Source of the DNA: UBA6019 sp035535055 | Lineage (GTDB): Bacteria; Chloroflexota; Dormibacteria; Dormibacterales; Dormibacteraceae | NCBI GenBank assembly: GCA_035535055.1 | Contig: DATLQT010000100.1 | Span: 1 to 64,000 of the forward strand | Direction: 5' to 3' | DNA: 64,000 nucleotides | In this document: in pieces, positions 22,951 through 30,860 of the stretch | How the letters are laid out: each line of letters starts with the position of its first letter | How positions within the stretch are numbered: the first letter of the stretch is position 1 | Made by a program: the position numbers and the translations under genes | Notes under the pieces: generated by a model | Database searches by the model: none | Told to the model about the DNA's origin: nothing | The model's input: the letters and a program-made list of their open reading frames with translations, nothing else

Positions 22951-22992
22951 CCAAAGCTTATTTGAACAGCGCGGGGAAGCACTCGAGGTAGC

Positions 22993-22998
22993 TAGACT
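22993..22998 (+). promoter_or_regulatory. -10 hexamer of mrp (leaderless)
   Basis: TAGACT is 8 bases upstream of the mrp GTG and no Shine-Dalgarno is visible, which fits a leaderless transcript. Confidence 0.5.
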
Positions 22999-23006
22999 CC
23001 GCATTC

Positions 23007-24086
23007 GTGGCACTGCCCAGCGAGTCCGAGGTCCTGGCCGCCCTGGCGCAGATCCAGGACCCCGACCTTCACCGCGACATCGTCAGCCTCGGCATGATCA
23101 AAGACCTCGCCATCGGCGAGGACGGAGTCGTCCGGTTCACCTTCGAGCTTACGACACCGGCCTGCCCGGTCCGCGACCAGTTCGAGACCCTGGCGCGGCA
23201 GTACGCCGGCGCGCTCCCCGGTGTCACCGACGTCAAGGTCCGGATGACCTCAAACGTCCGCCCGGCCTTCCTCCAGCGCGATAACAGCCAGCTGATCCCG
23301 GGCGTCCGGCAGACGATCGCCGTCGCCTCGGGGAAGGGCGGCGTCGGCAAGTCGACGGTCGCCGTGAACCTCGCCGCGGGGCTGGCCCTCAGCGGCGCCA
23401 AGGTGGGGCTCCTCGACGCCGACATCTACGGCCCCTCGATCCCCGCCATGCTCGGCACGCACCGGTCCCCGGTGGTCGAGAACGAGAAGCTGGTGCCGCT
23501 CGAAGCGCACGGGCTGAAGCTGATGTCGATCGGGTTTCTGGCAGGCGCCGACAAGGCAATGGTCTGGCGGGGACCGATGGTGAGCCGCGCCATCCAGCAG
23601 ATGCTGGGCGACGTGACCTGGGGCGAGCTCGACTACCTGGTAGTCGACCTTCCGCCCGGGACCGGCGACTCCAGCCTCACCCTGGCCCAGACGATCCCTC
23701 TCTCTGGCGTCGTGATCGTCTCGACGCCTCAGGACGTGGCGCTCGACATCGCCATCAAGGCGCTCCAGATGTTCCGCACCCTCAACGTCACCGCGCTCGG
23801 CCTGGTCGAGAACATGAGCTTTTACATCTGCGAGAACTGCGGCCACGAGTCGCATCCCTTCCACACCGGCACCGGCCCCAAGACCGCCGAGAAGCTGGGC
23901 GTCCCCTTCCTCGGCGCGATCCCGCTGGAAGCGGGGATCCGGGAGGACGCCGACCTCGGCGCCCCCGTCGTGCTGACCCGGCCGGAGTCGGTCGGCGCGA
24001 AAGCGTTCAAGGAGATGGCCTCCAAAGTGGCGGCGCAGACCTCGATCCGCTCCTTCCGGCAGCTGCCCGTCATCAACGTGCGGTAG
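23007..24086 (+). CDS. mrp: Mrp/NBP35-family iron-sulfur carrier ATPase
   Basis: A 359-residue protein: an N-terminal DUF59/MIP18 domain (residues 1-85) and a P-loop domain with the deviant Walker A GKGGVGKST (about residue 111-119), LLDADIYGPS and VDLPPGTGD. The C-terminal CxxC (ICENCGH) is the expected cluster site. It carries Fe-S clusters to apoproteins. Directly after its stop a DUF971 frame follows in another phase. DUF59-P-loop-DUF971 is the order of plant HCF101, so the two may once have been one protein. Confidence 0.94.
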   Translation: MALPSESEVLAALAQIQDPDLHRDIVSLGMIKDLAIGEDGVVRFTFELTTPACPVRDQFETLARQYAGALPGVTDVKVRMTSNVRPAFLQRDNSQLIPGVRQTIAVASGKGGVGKSTVAVNLAAGLALSGAKVGLLDADIYGPSIPAMLGTHRSPVVENEKLVPLEAHGLKLMSIGFLAGADKAMVWRGPMVSRAIQQMLGDVTWGELDYLVVDLPPGTGDSSLTLAQTIPLSGVVIVSTPQDVALDIAIKALQMFRTLNVTALGLVENMSFYICENCGHESHPFHTGTGPKTAEKLGVPFLGAIPLEAGIREDADLGAPVVLTRPESVGAKAFKEMASKVAAQTSIRSFRQLPVINVR

Positions 24087-24088
24087 CG

Positions 24089-24472
24089 CCGACGGCGGAC
24101 GCTCCCTTACTCGAGCCGTTCCCGGTCTCGGTCGACCTCGACCGCGAGACGCAGACGCTGAGCATCGCCTGGGAGGACGGGCACCGTTCCGGGTACAGCG
24201 CGGGAATTCTGCGCTGGGCCTGTCCCTGCGCCGAGTGCCGCGGGGAGGGTTACGGCACCGTGGGGCGGCTGGAGAAGGTCACCGAGCTGCCCCAGCCCGA
24301 GCTCGAGCTGGAGGCGGTGACGCTGGTCGGGCGGTACGCCCTGCAGCTCGGCTTCCGGAGCGGCCACTCGACGGGGATCTACAGCTTCCGCTACCTGCGG
24401 TCGATCTGCCCCTGCGCTGACTGCCGCCGCTCGGCCGGCCCCGACCCGGCGCGTCCCCACCGCAATTTCTGA
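24089..24472 (+). CDS. DUF971-domain reading frame without an ordinary start codon
   Basis: The frame reads LLEPFPVSVDL, then LSIAWEDGHRSGYSAGILRW, CPCAECRGEGYGTVG and a second ICPCADCRRSAG, the pattern of the DUF971 (gamma-butyrobetaine hydroxylase N-terminal-like) zinc-binding domain. No ATG, GTG or TTG occurs in frame between the mrp stop and the domain, nor for at least 60 bases inside the end of mrp; the first in-frame GTG at 24260 would cut off the first CxxC. So it is either the frameshifted C-terminus of an HCF101-like Mrp fusion, a gene with a rare start codon, or a sequence error. The start given is nominal. Confidence 0.7.
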   Translation, partial: PTADAPLLEPFPVSVDLDRETQTLSIAWEDGHRSGYSAGILRWACPCAECRGEGYGTVGRLEKVTELPQPELELEAVTLVGRYALQLGFRSGHSTGIYSFRYLRSICPCADCRRSAGPDPARPHRNF

Positions 24473-24486
24473 TATCTTCACTATCA
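24470..24486. promoter_or_regulatory. TGATA-N7-TATCA palindrome (copy 1)
   Basis: TGATATCTTCACTATCA lies just upstream of the stress-protein gene. A copy with one difference stands at 41465, upstream of the small protein/HspR-like operon. The 5-base arms are perfect. It is a candidate operator or a shared promoter element. Confidence 0.45.
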
Positions 24487-24503
24487 AATAGTTGCGTTAG
24501 CTC

Positions 24504-25244
24504 TTGCGCCTCGGTTGGCGTGGGGGGCCGGATAGAAGGAGGTCCTTTATCCACGACCCGCGACCCGACCACGACCCGGCCGAGACCACAATCGTCGGCA
24601 TCTACGAACAGCGCCGGCGAGCTGTGGCCAGCCTCCATGCGCTGCTCACGGAGGGCTTCCGGCGCGAGCAGCTCGGCTTTGCCGGTCCCGGCGTGGCGGC
24701 GGCAGCGCCGCTCGAGGGCGAGCAGATCGAGAGCGAAGCTCTCGCCTCGACCGCCACCGGGTCGATCGCCGGCGGTGTCGTCGGCGGCGTGCTCGGCGGA
24801 GTCGTCGCCGTGGTGCTTCCCGGCATCGGGCCGATCGTCGCCGGTGGCGTCCTCGCCGGCTTCGTGGCGGGAGCGCCTGCCGGAGCCGCCATTTGGGCGC
24901 TGGCGTCGGCGCTTCGGGACGCCAGCCTGCACCCTCGCGTGGCCGAGTTCTACGAGGACCAGGTCCACGCCGGTCGGTTCCTGGTCACCGTCACCGGCCG
25001 ACGTGGCGAGGACGCAGCCCGGGTCATCGCAGAGAGCGGGGGCCGGGTCGAAGGATCGCTGAGCCGTGTCGTCTCGCGACTCACCGGCAGCGCGCCGGAG
25101 AGCCCCGAGCTCGTGGAGGGCAGCTTCTCCGGTGACGACGCCGGCGAGTCCGCGGCCCGGGAGTTGGGTGCCGCCTACCCCGACCGCGAGGTGACCTACG
25201 ACCGGCGCAGCCGCCGGGTGAGGGTGGTGGCGCGCCGGCCCTGA
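24504..25244 (+). CDS. General stress protein 17M-like glycine-zipper protein
   Basis: The protein holds an N-terminal GS17M/YflT-like region (TTIVGIYEQRRRAVASLHAL, LGFAGPG), then a glycine-zipper membrane stretch (ATGSIAGGVVGGVLGGVVA and IGPIVAGGVLAGFVAGAPAG), then a charged C-terminal half. Function unknown; relatives are stress-induced. The TTG at 24504 is the only ordinary start upstream. However, a perfect AAGGAGGT sits 5 bases before an in-frame ATC at 24549 that would give a typical family N-terminus. The TGATA-N7-TATCA motif 18 bases before the TTG links its control to the HspR-like operon. Confidence 0.8.
   Translation: MRLGWRGGPDRRRSFIHDPRPDHDPAETTIVGIYEQRRRAVASLHALLTEGFRREQLGFAGPGVAAAAPLEGEQIESEALASTATGSIAGGVVGGVLGGVVAVVLPGIGPIVAGGVLAGFVAGAPAGAAIWALASALRDASLHPRVAEFYEDQVHAGRFLVTVTGRRGEDAARVIAESGGRVEGSLSRVVSRLTGSAPESPELVEGSFSGDDAGESAARELGAAYPDREVTYDRRSRRVRVVARRP
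24536..24543 (+). promoter_or_regulatory. Perfect Shine-Dalgarno ahead of a possible ATC start
   Basis: AAGGAGGT is followed after 5 bases by ATC in the frame of the stress protein. No ATG, GTG or TTG lies at usable distance downstream. Confidence 0.5.
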
Positions 25245-25267
25245 CGCGGGCGCCCTATTCCCCTCCC

Positions 25268-25273
25268 TAAGCT
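25268..25273 (+). promoter_or_regulatory. -10 hexamer of the DUF929 gene (leaderless)
   Basis: TAAGCT lies 7 bases before the GTG at 25281, with no Shine-Dalgarno. Confidence 0.5.
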
Positions 25274-25280
25274 TCGGCGC

Positions 25281-26105
25281 GTGAGGTCGACGGCAAAGTC
25301 CAGCGGCCGGCGCCCCGCGCGGCCAGGCCTGGGGAGGCACTGGCCCCTGCTCGTGACGGCGGCCGTGATCCTGCTGGCGATCATCGGCTTCGCCTACCTC
25401 GCGGCACATCAGTCAACCCCCACCGCGCCTGCCCAGACGTCGGACAAGGTCATCGCGGAGGTCACCACCCCAAGCGCGACGGTAGCATCGGCGGTCGGGA
25501 GCGGAGGCCTCGCCAACCCGCTGAAGCCCGCGGCCGGGCTCCCGCCGCTCCAGGATGCCGCCGGCAGGCCGCAGGTGCTCTACATCGGCGCGGAGTACTG
25601 CCCCTTCTGTGCCGCAGAGCGGTGGAGCATCGTCTATGCGCTGGCGCGCTTCGGTTCTTTCCGAGGGCTTCTTCTGAGCTCGTCATCCTCGAGCGACGCC
25701 TATCCCAACACGCCGACCTTGAGCTTTCGCACCTCGACCTACCAGAGCTCACTGGTCGGCTTCGCGCCGGTCGAGGTCGCGGACCGCCAGGGTAACGCGC
25801 TGGAGACCATCAGCTCCTCCCAGCAGGCCCTGCTCAAAAAGCTAGACCCTCTGGGCTCGATCCCCTTCCTAGACATCGGCAACCGCTACTACCAGGTCGG
25901 GGCCGGCTTCACGCCGGACGTGCTGAGTGGGCTCAGCTGGGATCAGATCGGGGCCCAGCTGTCGGATCCCAGCTCCAGTGTCACCAAGGCGATCGTGGGC
26001 AACGCCGGCTACCTGACCGCAGCCATCTGCAGGCTCACCGCCAACCAGCCGGCGGCGACCTGCGGCGACCCGGCCATAGCCCGGATCGCCGCGAGCCTGG
26101 GATGA
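25281..26105 (+). CDS. DUF929-family membrane-anchored thiol protein
   Basis: A 274-residue protein with a basic N-terminus, one anchor helix (residues about 22-44, LLVTAAVILLAIIGFAYLA), and an extracytoplasmic domain with a thioredoxin-like CPFC motif (YIGAEYCPFCAAERW). This is the DUF929 pattern, suggesting thiol/disulfide exchange outside the membrane. It overlaps the VKOR gene by 4 bases (ATGA), and the VKOR protein is the natural re-oxidant for such a protein. It is the first gene of the 25-30 kb envelope cluster. Confidence 0.85.
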   Translation: MRSTAKSSGRRPARPGLGRHWPLLVTAAVILLAIIGFAYLAAHQSTPTAPAQTSDKVIAEVTTPSATVASAVGSGGLANPLKPAAGLPPLQDAAGRPQVLYIGAEYCPFCAAERWSIVYALARFGSFRGLLLSSSSSSDAYPNTPTLSFRTSTYQSSLVGFAPVEVADRQGNALETISSSQQALLKKLDPLGSIPFLDIGNRYYQVGAGFTPDVLSGLSWDQIGAQLSDPSSSVTKAIVGNAGYLTAAICRLTANQPAATCGDPAIARIAASLG

Positions 26106-26545
26106 GTGGGCGCCCGCCGGCGCTGATCCTGGTCCTGGCGGCCGCGGTGGCGGGGGCAGCGATCTCTATCTACCTCACCATCAGCCACTACCAGCAGCTG
26201 CCACTCGCCTGCGCCACGAGCTCGCTACTCGACTGCAACGCCGTGACCACCAGCGGCTACTCGCTGCTTCCCGGGACTGGGATACCGGTCTCGCTCCTCG
26301 GGGTCGTGTGGTTCGCCGTCAGCGGGAGTCTCGGCGTGCTGGCGCTCAGGAGGCCGCACCGGCTCGCCTGGGGATCGCTCCTGGCGGCCTGGGGCGTCGT
26401 CGGCGCCGCCTTCGTCCTGTACCTCGTCTACGCCGAGCTGGTCGTGATCCACCGGATCTGCGAGTGGTGCACAGCGGTCCACCTGCTCGTCGTGGCAACC
26501 TTGCTGGCGGCGCTGACCCGGGTCACGCGCGCGGCGGCGACATAA
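26102..26545 (+). CDS. Vitamin K epoxide reductase (VKOR) family protein
   Basis: A 147-residue four-helix membrane protein with the quinone-side CxxC (ICEWCTAVH) and the loop cysteines (CATSSLLDCNAV) that relay electrons from a periplasmic partner, plus the conserved GIPVSLLGVVWF serine/glycine segment. It passes electrons from substrate thiols to quinone, driving disulfide formation in place of DsbB. The 4-base overlap with the DUF929 gene makes that protein its likely partner. Confidence 0.94.
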   Translation: MSGRPPALILVLAAAVAGAAISIYLTISHYQQLPLACATSSLLDCNAVTTSGYSLLPGTGIPVSLLGVVWFAVSGSLGVLALRRPHRLAWGSLLAAWGVVGAAFVLYLVYAELVVIHRICEWCTAVHLLVVATLLAALTRVTRAAAT

Positions 26546-26561
26546 TCTGATTGGAAACCAC

Positions 26562-27200
26562 TTGGTAGTCCAGGATCCCCGCACCCGCGCCCGCTTTCTC
26601 TTCGCAGCCGCCGTCTTGGGCGCGCTGCTGTCGCAGCCCGGCCACCTGGTCGGCTACCTCGGCCACTACGGCTGGCGCGGGGTGGCGGTGGAGAGCCACG
26701 GGATCCACAGCTACTTCCCCAGCCTGCTCGGCACCAGCCTGGCGCTGACCGGCGCGCTCGCTCTGGTCGCGCTGCTGGTCGCCGCCGGCGCTCGCCTGGC
26801 GATCGGGCGGCGGCGCGCCCCGGCCGTGCCCTTTGGCCAGCTGCTGCTGGTGCTCCTCCTGGTGCAGCTGAACGTCTATGCCGTGCAGGAGATGCTCGAG
26901 CTGGAGTACGCCGGGCAGTCTCTCACCGGCTCGGCCCTCGCCGGCATCGGCGCCTGGGGGCTGGCCGGTCAGCTTCCGGTGGCCCTGCTGGGCGCTCTGG
27001 CCCTCGCCCTTCTCTCGAGCCCGCTGCTGACGGCCCTGGGCGCGCTGCGGTCACCCTTCAGCTGGGCCGCCCTGCCCTCTTTCGGCGGCGTGCTGCCGGC
27101 GCTGGCGCTGGTTCCGTCCCAAGCTCCCGCGATCGCCCTCCGAGGCCAGCGGTTCCCGGCCGCCATCCCGCGTCGAGGTCCTCCACCCGCCACCTGCTGA
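26562..27200 (+). CDS. Hypothetical multi-pass membrane protein
   Basis: A 212-residue protein with about four hydrophobic segments (residues about 12-30, 55-78, 92-112, 130-155) and a polar, Pro/Arg-rich tail. No family recognised. The TTG start lies 13 bases after a TAATCT hexamer. It sits between VKOR and the cupredoxin gene on the same strand, so it likely belongs to the same envelope module. The tail may be unstructured or partly beyond the original stop. Confidence 0.6.
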   Translation: MVVQDPRTRARFLFAAAVLGALLSQPGHLVGYLGHYGWRGVAVESHGIHSYFPSLLGTSLALTGALALVALLVAAGARLAIGRRRAPAVPFGQLLLVLLLVQLNVYAVQEMLELEYAGQSLTGSALAGIGAWGLAGQLPVALLGALALALLSSPLLTALGALRSPFSWAALPSFGGVLPALALVPSQAPAIALRGQRFPAAIPRRGPPPATC

Positions 27201-27272
27201 GAACCGGAAGTCGTCGTCAAATTTCCGGCGCGCCCGCGGCGCGTCCCAGCAACGGAGGCAAAGAGACCGGCA

Positions 27273-27632
27273 GTGGCACGCAACCGCGTCCTCATCCTCG
27301 CCGTGATCGTGATCGCGTTCTTCGCGATCGGCGGCTACCTGATATTGCGCAGCACGGGCGGCGGCGGCCAGGAGGTCGCCCTGCACCTCACCGTGAGAGG
27401 AAGCCAGATCACGCCCGCCAACCCGAGCGTGAAGCAGGGCGACCACGTGACGATGACGATCACCGCCGACAGGAAGGAGGAGATCCACCTCCACGGCTAT
27501 GACATCCCCTTCCAGGTGCCCAGCGCGGGCGCAAGCGTGGCCCACGCGTTCACCGCCAGCATCTCGGGTTCCTTCCTGATGGAGATCGAGGACACCGGCA
27601 CTCCCCTGACGCAGTTCACGGTGCGGCCATGA
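27273..27632 (+). CDS. Membrane-anchored cupredoxin-like protein
   Basis: A 119-residue protein: an N-terminal anchor (residues 5-26, RVLILAVIVIAFFAIGGYLI), then a single beta-sandwich domain with the cupredoxin segment IHLHGYDIPFQV and the end SFLMEIEDTGTPLTQFTV. The usual type-1 copper cysteine is absent, so any metal site would use the HxH pair and other residues. GGAGG precedes the GTG start. The stop overlaps the next membrane-protein gene by 4 bases, indicating a functional pair. Confidence 0.75.
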   Translation: MARNRVLILAVIVIAFFAIGGYLILRSTGGGGQEVALHLTVRGSQITPANPSVKQGDHVTMTITADRKEEIHLHGYDIPFQVPSAGASVAHAFTASISGSFLMEIEDTGTPLTQFTVRP

Positions 27633-29038
27633 CGCGCGTCTTCCTGCACGGCTTCGGCCAGCGCTACGACCTGCCGGGGCCGCTCTTCCTATACCTTTTC
27701 GCGGCGGCCGGGGTGGTCGTCTTCTCCTTCGTCATCGTCGTCCTCTTCGCCGGGGACGAGCTCGGCGAGGATGCGGTCGACTACCCACGCTGGCGGGCGG
27801 CCTGGCTGGACGGGCTCGTCGCGGCCCACTGGCCGCGGACGGCAGGCGGGATCATCGGCGTCCTCGGCCTCGTCGCCGTCGTGATAACCGGGATCTTCGG
27901 CTCCCAGAACCCCTTCTACAACCCCGCCGAGTACCTGGTCTGGGTCTATTTCTGGGCGGCCCTGGTGATCCTGTGTGGGTTGCTGGGAAACCTCTGGACG
28001 CTCTTCAATCCCTGGGCGGCGCTGGGGGCCTGGCTGCGGCTGCCCGAGCAGCGCGAGCCCAACCGCATCGCCAGGCTTGGCGTCTGGCCGGCGGTGGTCA
28101 CCTACTTCCTCTTCGCCTGTCTGGAGCTGGCCTCGGGGATCGCCAACCGGCCGGCCGTGATCGGCTGGCTGGCGATCGCCTACACACTGGTGACGCTGGG
28201 GGGAATGGCGCTGGTCGGCAGGCGGGCCTGGCTGGATCAGGTCGAGTGCTTCGCGGTGCTCTTTCGGATCATCGCCCGCTTTGCGCCGCTGGAGGGCGAC
28301 GTCGACCGCCGCGGCAGGGTCCGGGTCTACCTCCGGGTCTGGGGGTCCGGCCTCCTGAGGGGCGTCGAATCGGGCTGGGACCAAGTGGTCTTCATCGTCC
28401 TGATGCTCTCCTCGCTGGCCTTCGACGGGCTCCTGGCGACCCCCGTCTACGTCTGGTGGCTGCTCAACCTCGGCGGCCCCTTCGGCGTGCTGGGGCCGCT
28501 GGGTGTGCCGGTATTGCGCACCGTCGGGCTCGTGATCCTCACCGGCCTGTTCCTCGGCGCGTTCGTGCTCGTAATGCGCTTTGTGATGTGGTTCGGGTGG
28601 CCGCAGCTCGGCTCGCCCTTCGGAGGCTGGAAGGGCGTCGACGTGCCGCAGGCCCTGAGCGCCTTCGCCTTCACCCTGGTGCCGATCGCCCTGGTCTACA
28701 ACGCTGCCCACAACTACACCTACGTGGTGGTCCAGTCGCAGGGCATCATCCCGCTCCTGGCGGACCCGCTGCAGAAGGGCTGGCACCTCCTCCCCACCGC
28801 CGGCTACAAGGTCAGCTTCCTTCTCGCCGGGGCGGCAGTGGTCTGGTACGTCCAGATCATCCTCATCGTGCTCGGGCACGTGATCGCCGTCTACCTCGCC
28901 CACCTCCGGGCCAGCGAGCGTTTCAAGAACGCCTCCCACGTCCTGCTGAGCCAGTACCCGATGCTGCTGCTGATGGTCCTCTACACCACGACGAGCCTTT
29001 GGATCCTGGCCCAACCGATCACCAAGTCGTCTGCATAG
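27629..29038 (+). CDS. Large polytopic membrane protein (of the type often labelled 'fenitrothion hydrolase')
   Basis: A 469-residue protein with about ten to eleven membrane helices and the N-terminal signature HGFGQRYDLPGPLFLYLF. Proteins with this start are commonly annotated as fenitrothion hydrolase by similarity to a Burkholderia protein, but the name says little about the natural role. Conserved histidines and tryptophans sit near helices (SQNPFYNPAEYLVWVYFW, NAAHNYTYVV). Its 4-base overlap with the cupredoxin gene and the NiCoT gene after it suggest a role in metal or redox chemistry at the membrane. Confidence 0.7.
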   Translation: MTRVFLHGFGQRYDLPGPLFLYLFAAAGVVVFSFVIVVLFAGDELGEDAVDYPRWRAAWLDGLVAAHWPRTAGGIIGVLGLVAVVITGIFGSQNPFYNPAEYLVWVYFWAALVILCGLLGNLWTLFNPWAALGAWLRLPEQREPNRIARLGVWPAVVTYFLFACLELASGIANRPAVIGWLAIAYTLVTLGGMALVGRRAWLDQVECFAVLFRIIARFAPLEGDVDRRGRVRVYLRVWGSGLLRGVESGWDQVVFIVLMLSSLAFDGLLATPVYVWWLLNLGGPFGVLGPLGVPVLRTVGLVILTGLFLGAFVLVMRFVMWFGWPQLGSPFGGWKGVDVPQALSAFAFTLVPIALVYNAAHNYTYVVVQSQGIIPLLADPLQKGWHLLPTAGYKVSFLLAGAAVVWYVQIILIVLGHVIAVYLAHLRASERFKNASHVLLSQYPMLLLMVLYTTTSLWILAQPITKSSA

Positions 29039-29083
29039 ACGCCCCGGCCATATTCGAAATTGCGAACCAGTCGCGATAGCTGT

Positions 29084-29089
29084 TAGCGT
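29084..29089 (+). promoter_or_regulatory. -10 hexamer of the NiCoT gene (leaderless)
   Basis: TAGCGT lies 8 bases before the GTG at 29098; no Shine-Dalgarno is present. Confidence 0.45.
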
Positions 29090-29097
29090 TTGGGGCG

Positions 29098-30174
29098 GTG
29101 GGGACCGCACTCCGAGGGCTGCGTCGGAGCTTTACCCCCGGCGAAGGCCGGAGGCTCGGCGGCTTCCTCGGCGCGGTGGCGCTGCTGCACCTCCTGGGCT
29201 GGGGGACCCTCCTCTTCTTCGGGCTCTCGCACCCCGCCTTCCTGGCCCTGGGCGGCCTCGCCTACACCTTCGGGCTGCGCCATGCCTTCGACGCCGACCA
29301 CATCAGCGCGATCGACAACACGACCCGCAAGCTGCTCCAGGACGGCCGCCGGCCGATGGGTGTCGGCTTCTTCTTTAGCCTCGGTCACTCGACGGTCGTG
29401 CTGCTCATCGCCACCGGGCTCGGGCTCGCCGTCCGGAGCATCGTCCAGGGCGTCCACTCGGGCCAGCTGAGCGGCTACGGCAGCCTCGTCGGCACCGCTG
29501 TGTCGGGCCTCTTCCTGCTCCTCATCGGGATCCTCAACCTGGTGATCCTGCTCGACATCGTCCGCGTCTACCGAAGGATGCGCAACGGCGACTACGACCG
29601 AGCCAGCCTCGGCCACGAGCTGGTGGCCGGGGGAATCCTTACCCGGGTCTTCGGCCGCCTCTTCAAGCTCGTCCGCCACAGCTGGCAGATGTATCCCGTC
29701 GGCTTCCTCTTCGGCCTCGGCTTCGACACCGCCTCCGAGGTCGCCCTGCTCGCGATCAGCGCCGGTGCCGCCGCCCAGGGCATCCCCTTCCTCGCCGTGC
29801 TGAGCCTGCCGATAGTCTTCGCGGCCGGGATGTCCGCGATGGACACCCTAGACGGCGCCTTCATGGCCAAGGCTTACAGCTGGGCCTTCAGCAATCCGGT
29901 CCGGAAGGTCTTCTACAACCTGACCGTGACCGGGCTTAGCGTCTTCGTCGCGCTCTTCGTGGGCGGGGTCGAGGTCGCCCAGATCCTGATCCGGGTCGTC
30001 GACCTCCGCGGCCAGCCGTTCGACGCCGTGGCCCACCTCGACTTCGCAGCGCTCGGCCTCTTCATCGTGGGAGCCTTCGTGGTCACCTGGATCGCGGCCT
30101 TCGCGATCTTCAAGTACCGCCGGGTCGAGGAGCGCTGGTCAGCCCTCGTGGACGGTCGCCCAGAGGTCGGTTAG
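29098..30174 (+). CDS. NiCoT-family nickel/cobalt transporter
   Basis: A 358-residue membrane protein with the family signature GLRHAFDADHISAIDN, then FSLGHSTVV, LGFDTASEVALL and GMSAMDTLDG, covering the four NiCoT motifs. It imports Ni2+ and/or Co2+; the sequence does not decide which. Eight helices are expected. It has its own apparent leaderless promoter but follows the envelope cluster on the same strand. Its end overlaps the convergent acyltransferase gene by 4 bases. Confidence 0.94.
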   Translation: MGTALRGLRRSFTPGEGRRLGGFLGAVALLHLLGWGTLLFFGLSHPAFLALGGLAYTFGLRHAFDADHISAIDNTTRKLLQDGRRPMGVGFFFSLGHSTVVLLIATGLGLAVRSIVQGVHSGQLSGYGSLVGTAVSGLFLLLIGILNLVILLDIVRVYRRMRNGDYDRASLGHELVAGGILTRVFGRLFKLVRHSWQMYPVGFLFGLGFDTASEVALLAISAGAAAQGIPFLAVLSLPIVFAAGMSAMDTLDGAFMAKAYSWAFSNPVRKVFYNLTVTGLSVFVALFVGGVEVAQILIRVVDLRGQPFDAVAHLDFAALGLFIVGAFVVTWIAAFAIFKYRRVEERWSALVDGRPEVG

Positions 30175-30860
30175 TAGAGCAGCCGGGTCAGGAACCTGCG
30201 GAGCGGTTTCGGCCCCTCCGGCTCCCGGTAGACCGGCAGTAGAGCCGCCAGCTCCGAGCGGGCCTTGGCGACCAGCGAGTCGACGTCGTCCCCGGGCGGG
30301 ATCGGGCTGCCGATCAGGACCCGGATCCGCTTGCGGAGCCACAGGTCCTTCGTCCCGCTCAGCGCGACCGGCACCACCGGCACCCGGTTCTTGACCGCGA
30401 AGTGGGCGAAGCCCGACTTGAAGGTCGGCTGCAAAGACCCCTCGGCGGGGCCGTAGGCGGCCTCGGGAAAGATCCCCACCACGCCGCCGGCCCGGAGGCA
30501 GCGGTCGACGTGTCTGAAGAGCTCCGGCCCCGCCCCCTGCTTCAGGTCGACGGGAATGTATCCCCCGACCGCCCTCACCGCGGCCCAGTGGACGCGGTGG
30601 CCGACGAGGTTGGCGGGGTTGGCCAAAAAATGCATCCGCGGCTGCGCGGGGAAGACCAGCAGCAGGGTCCAGGGGTCGATCCAGTTGAGGTGGTTGGCGA
30701 TCGCCACGAAGGGTCCCGCGGGAATCTGCGCACGTCCCTCGACGCGGATGTCGAAGACGGCGTGGAAGAGGGGACCGGCGATCGCTCGGGCGACGCGAAA
30801 AGTGGGGGTCGCCTCTCGCTGGACGGGAAGGGCGTCAGCCCTCGGGAGAGTCGGTGCCAT
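30171..30860 (-). CDS. 1-acyl-sn-glycerol-3-phosphate acyltransferase family (PlsC-like)
   Basis: A 229-residue PlsC-domain protein with the catalytic block NHLNWID (NHx4D, about residue 57-63) and block III FPEAAYGPAEG (usual FPEGTRS), plus VPVVPVALSGT. It should transfer an acyl chain to a lysophosphatidate-like acceptor in the membrane. The start ATG lies 26 bases inside the AhpD-like gene upstream, so the two are co-translated with the C1 peptidase. The altered block III makes substrate prediction uncertain. Confidence 0.88.
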   Translation of the reverse strand: MAPTLPRADALPVQREATPTFRVARAIAGPLFHAVFDIRVEGRAQIPAGPFVAIANHLNWIDPWTLLLVFPAQPRMHFLANPANLVGHRVHWAAVRAVGGYIPVDLKQGAGPELFRHVDRCLRAGGVVGIFPEAAYGPAEGSLQPTFKSGFAHFAVKNRVPVVPVALSGTKDLWLRKRIRVLIGSPIPPGDDVDSLVAKARSELAALLPVYREPEGPKPLRRFLTRLLY

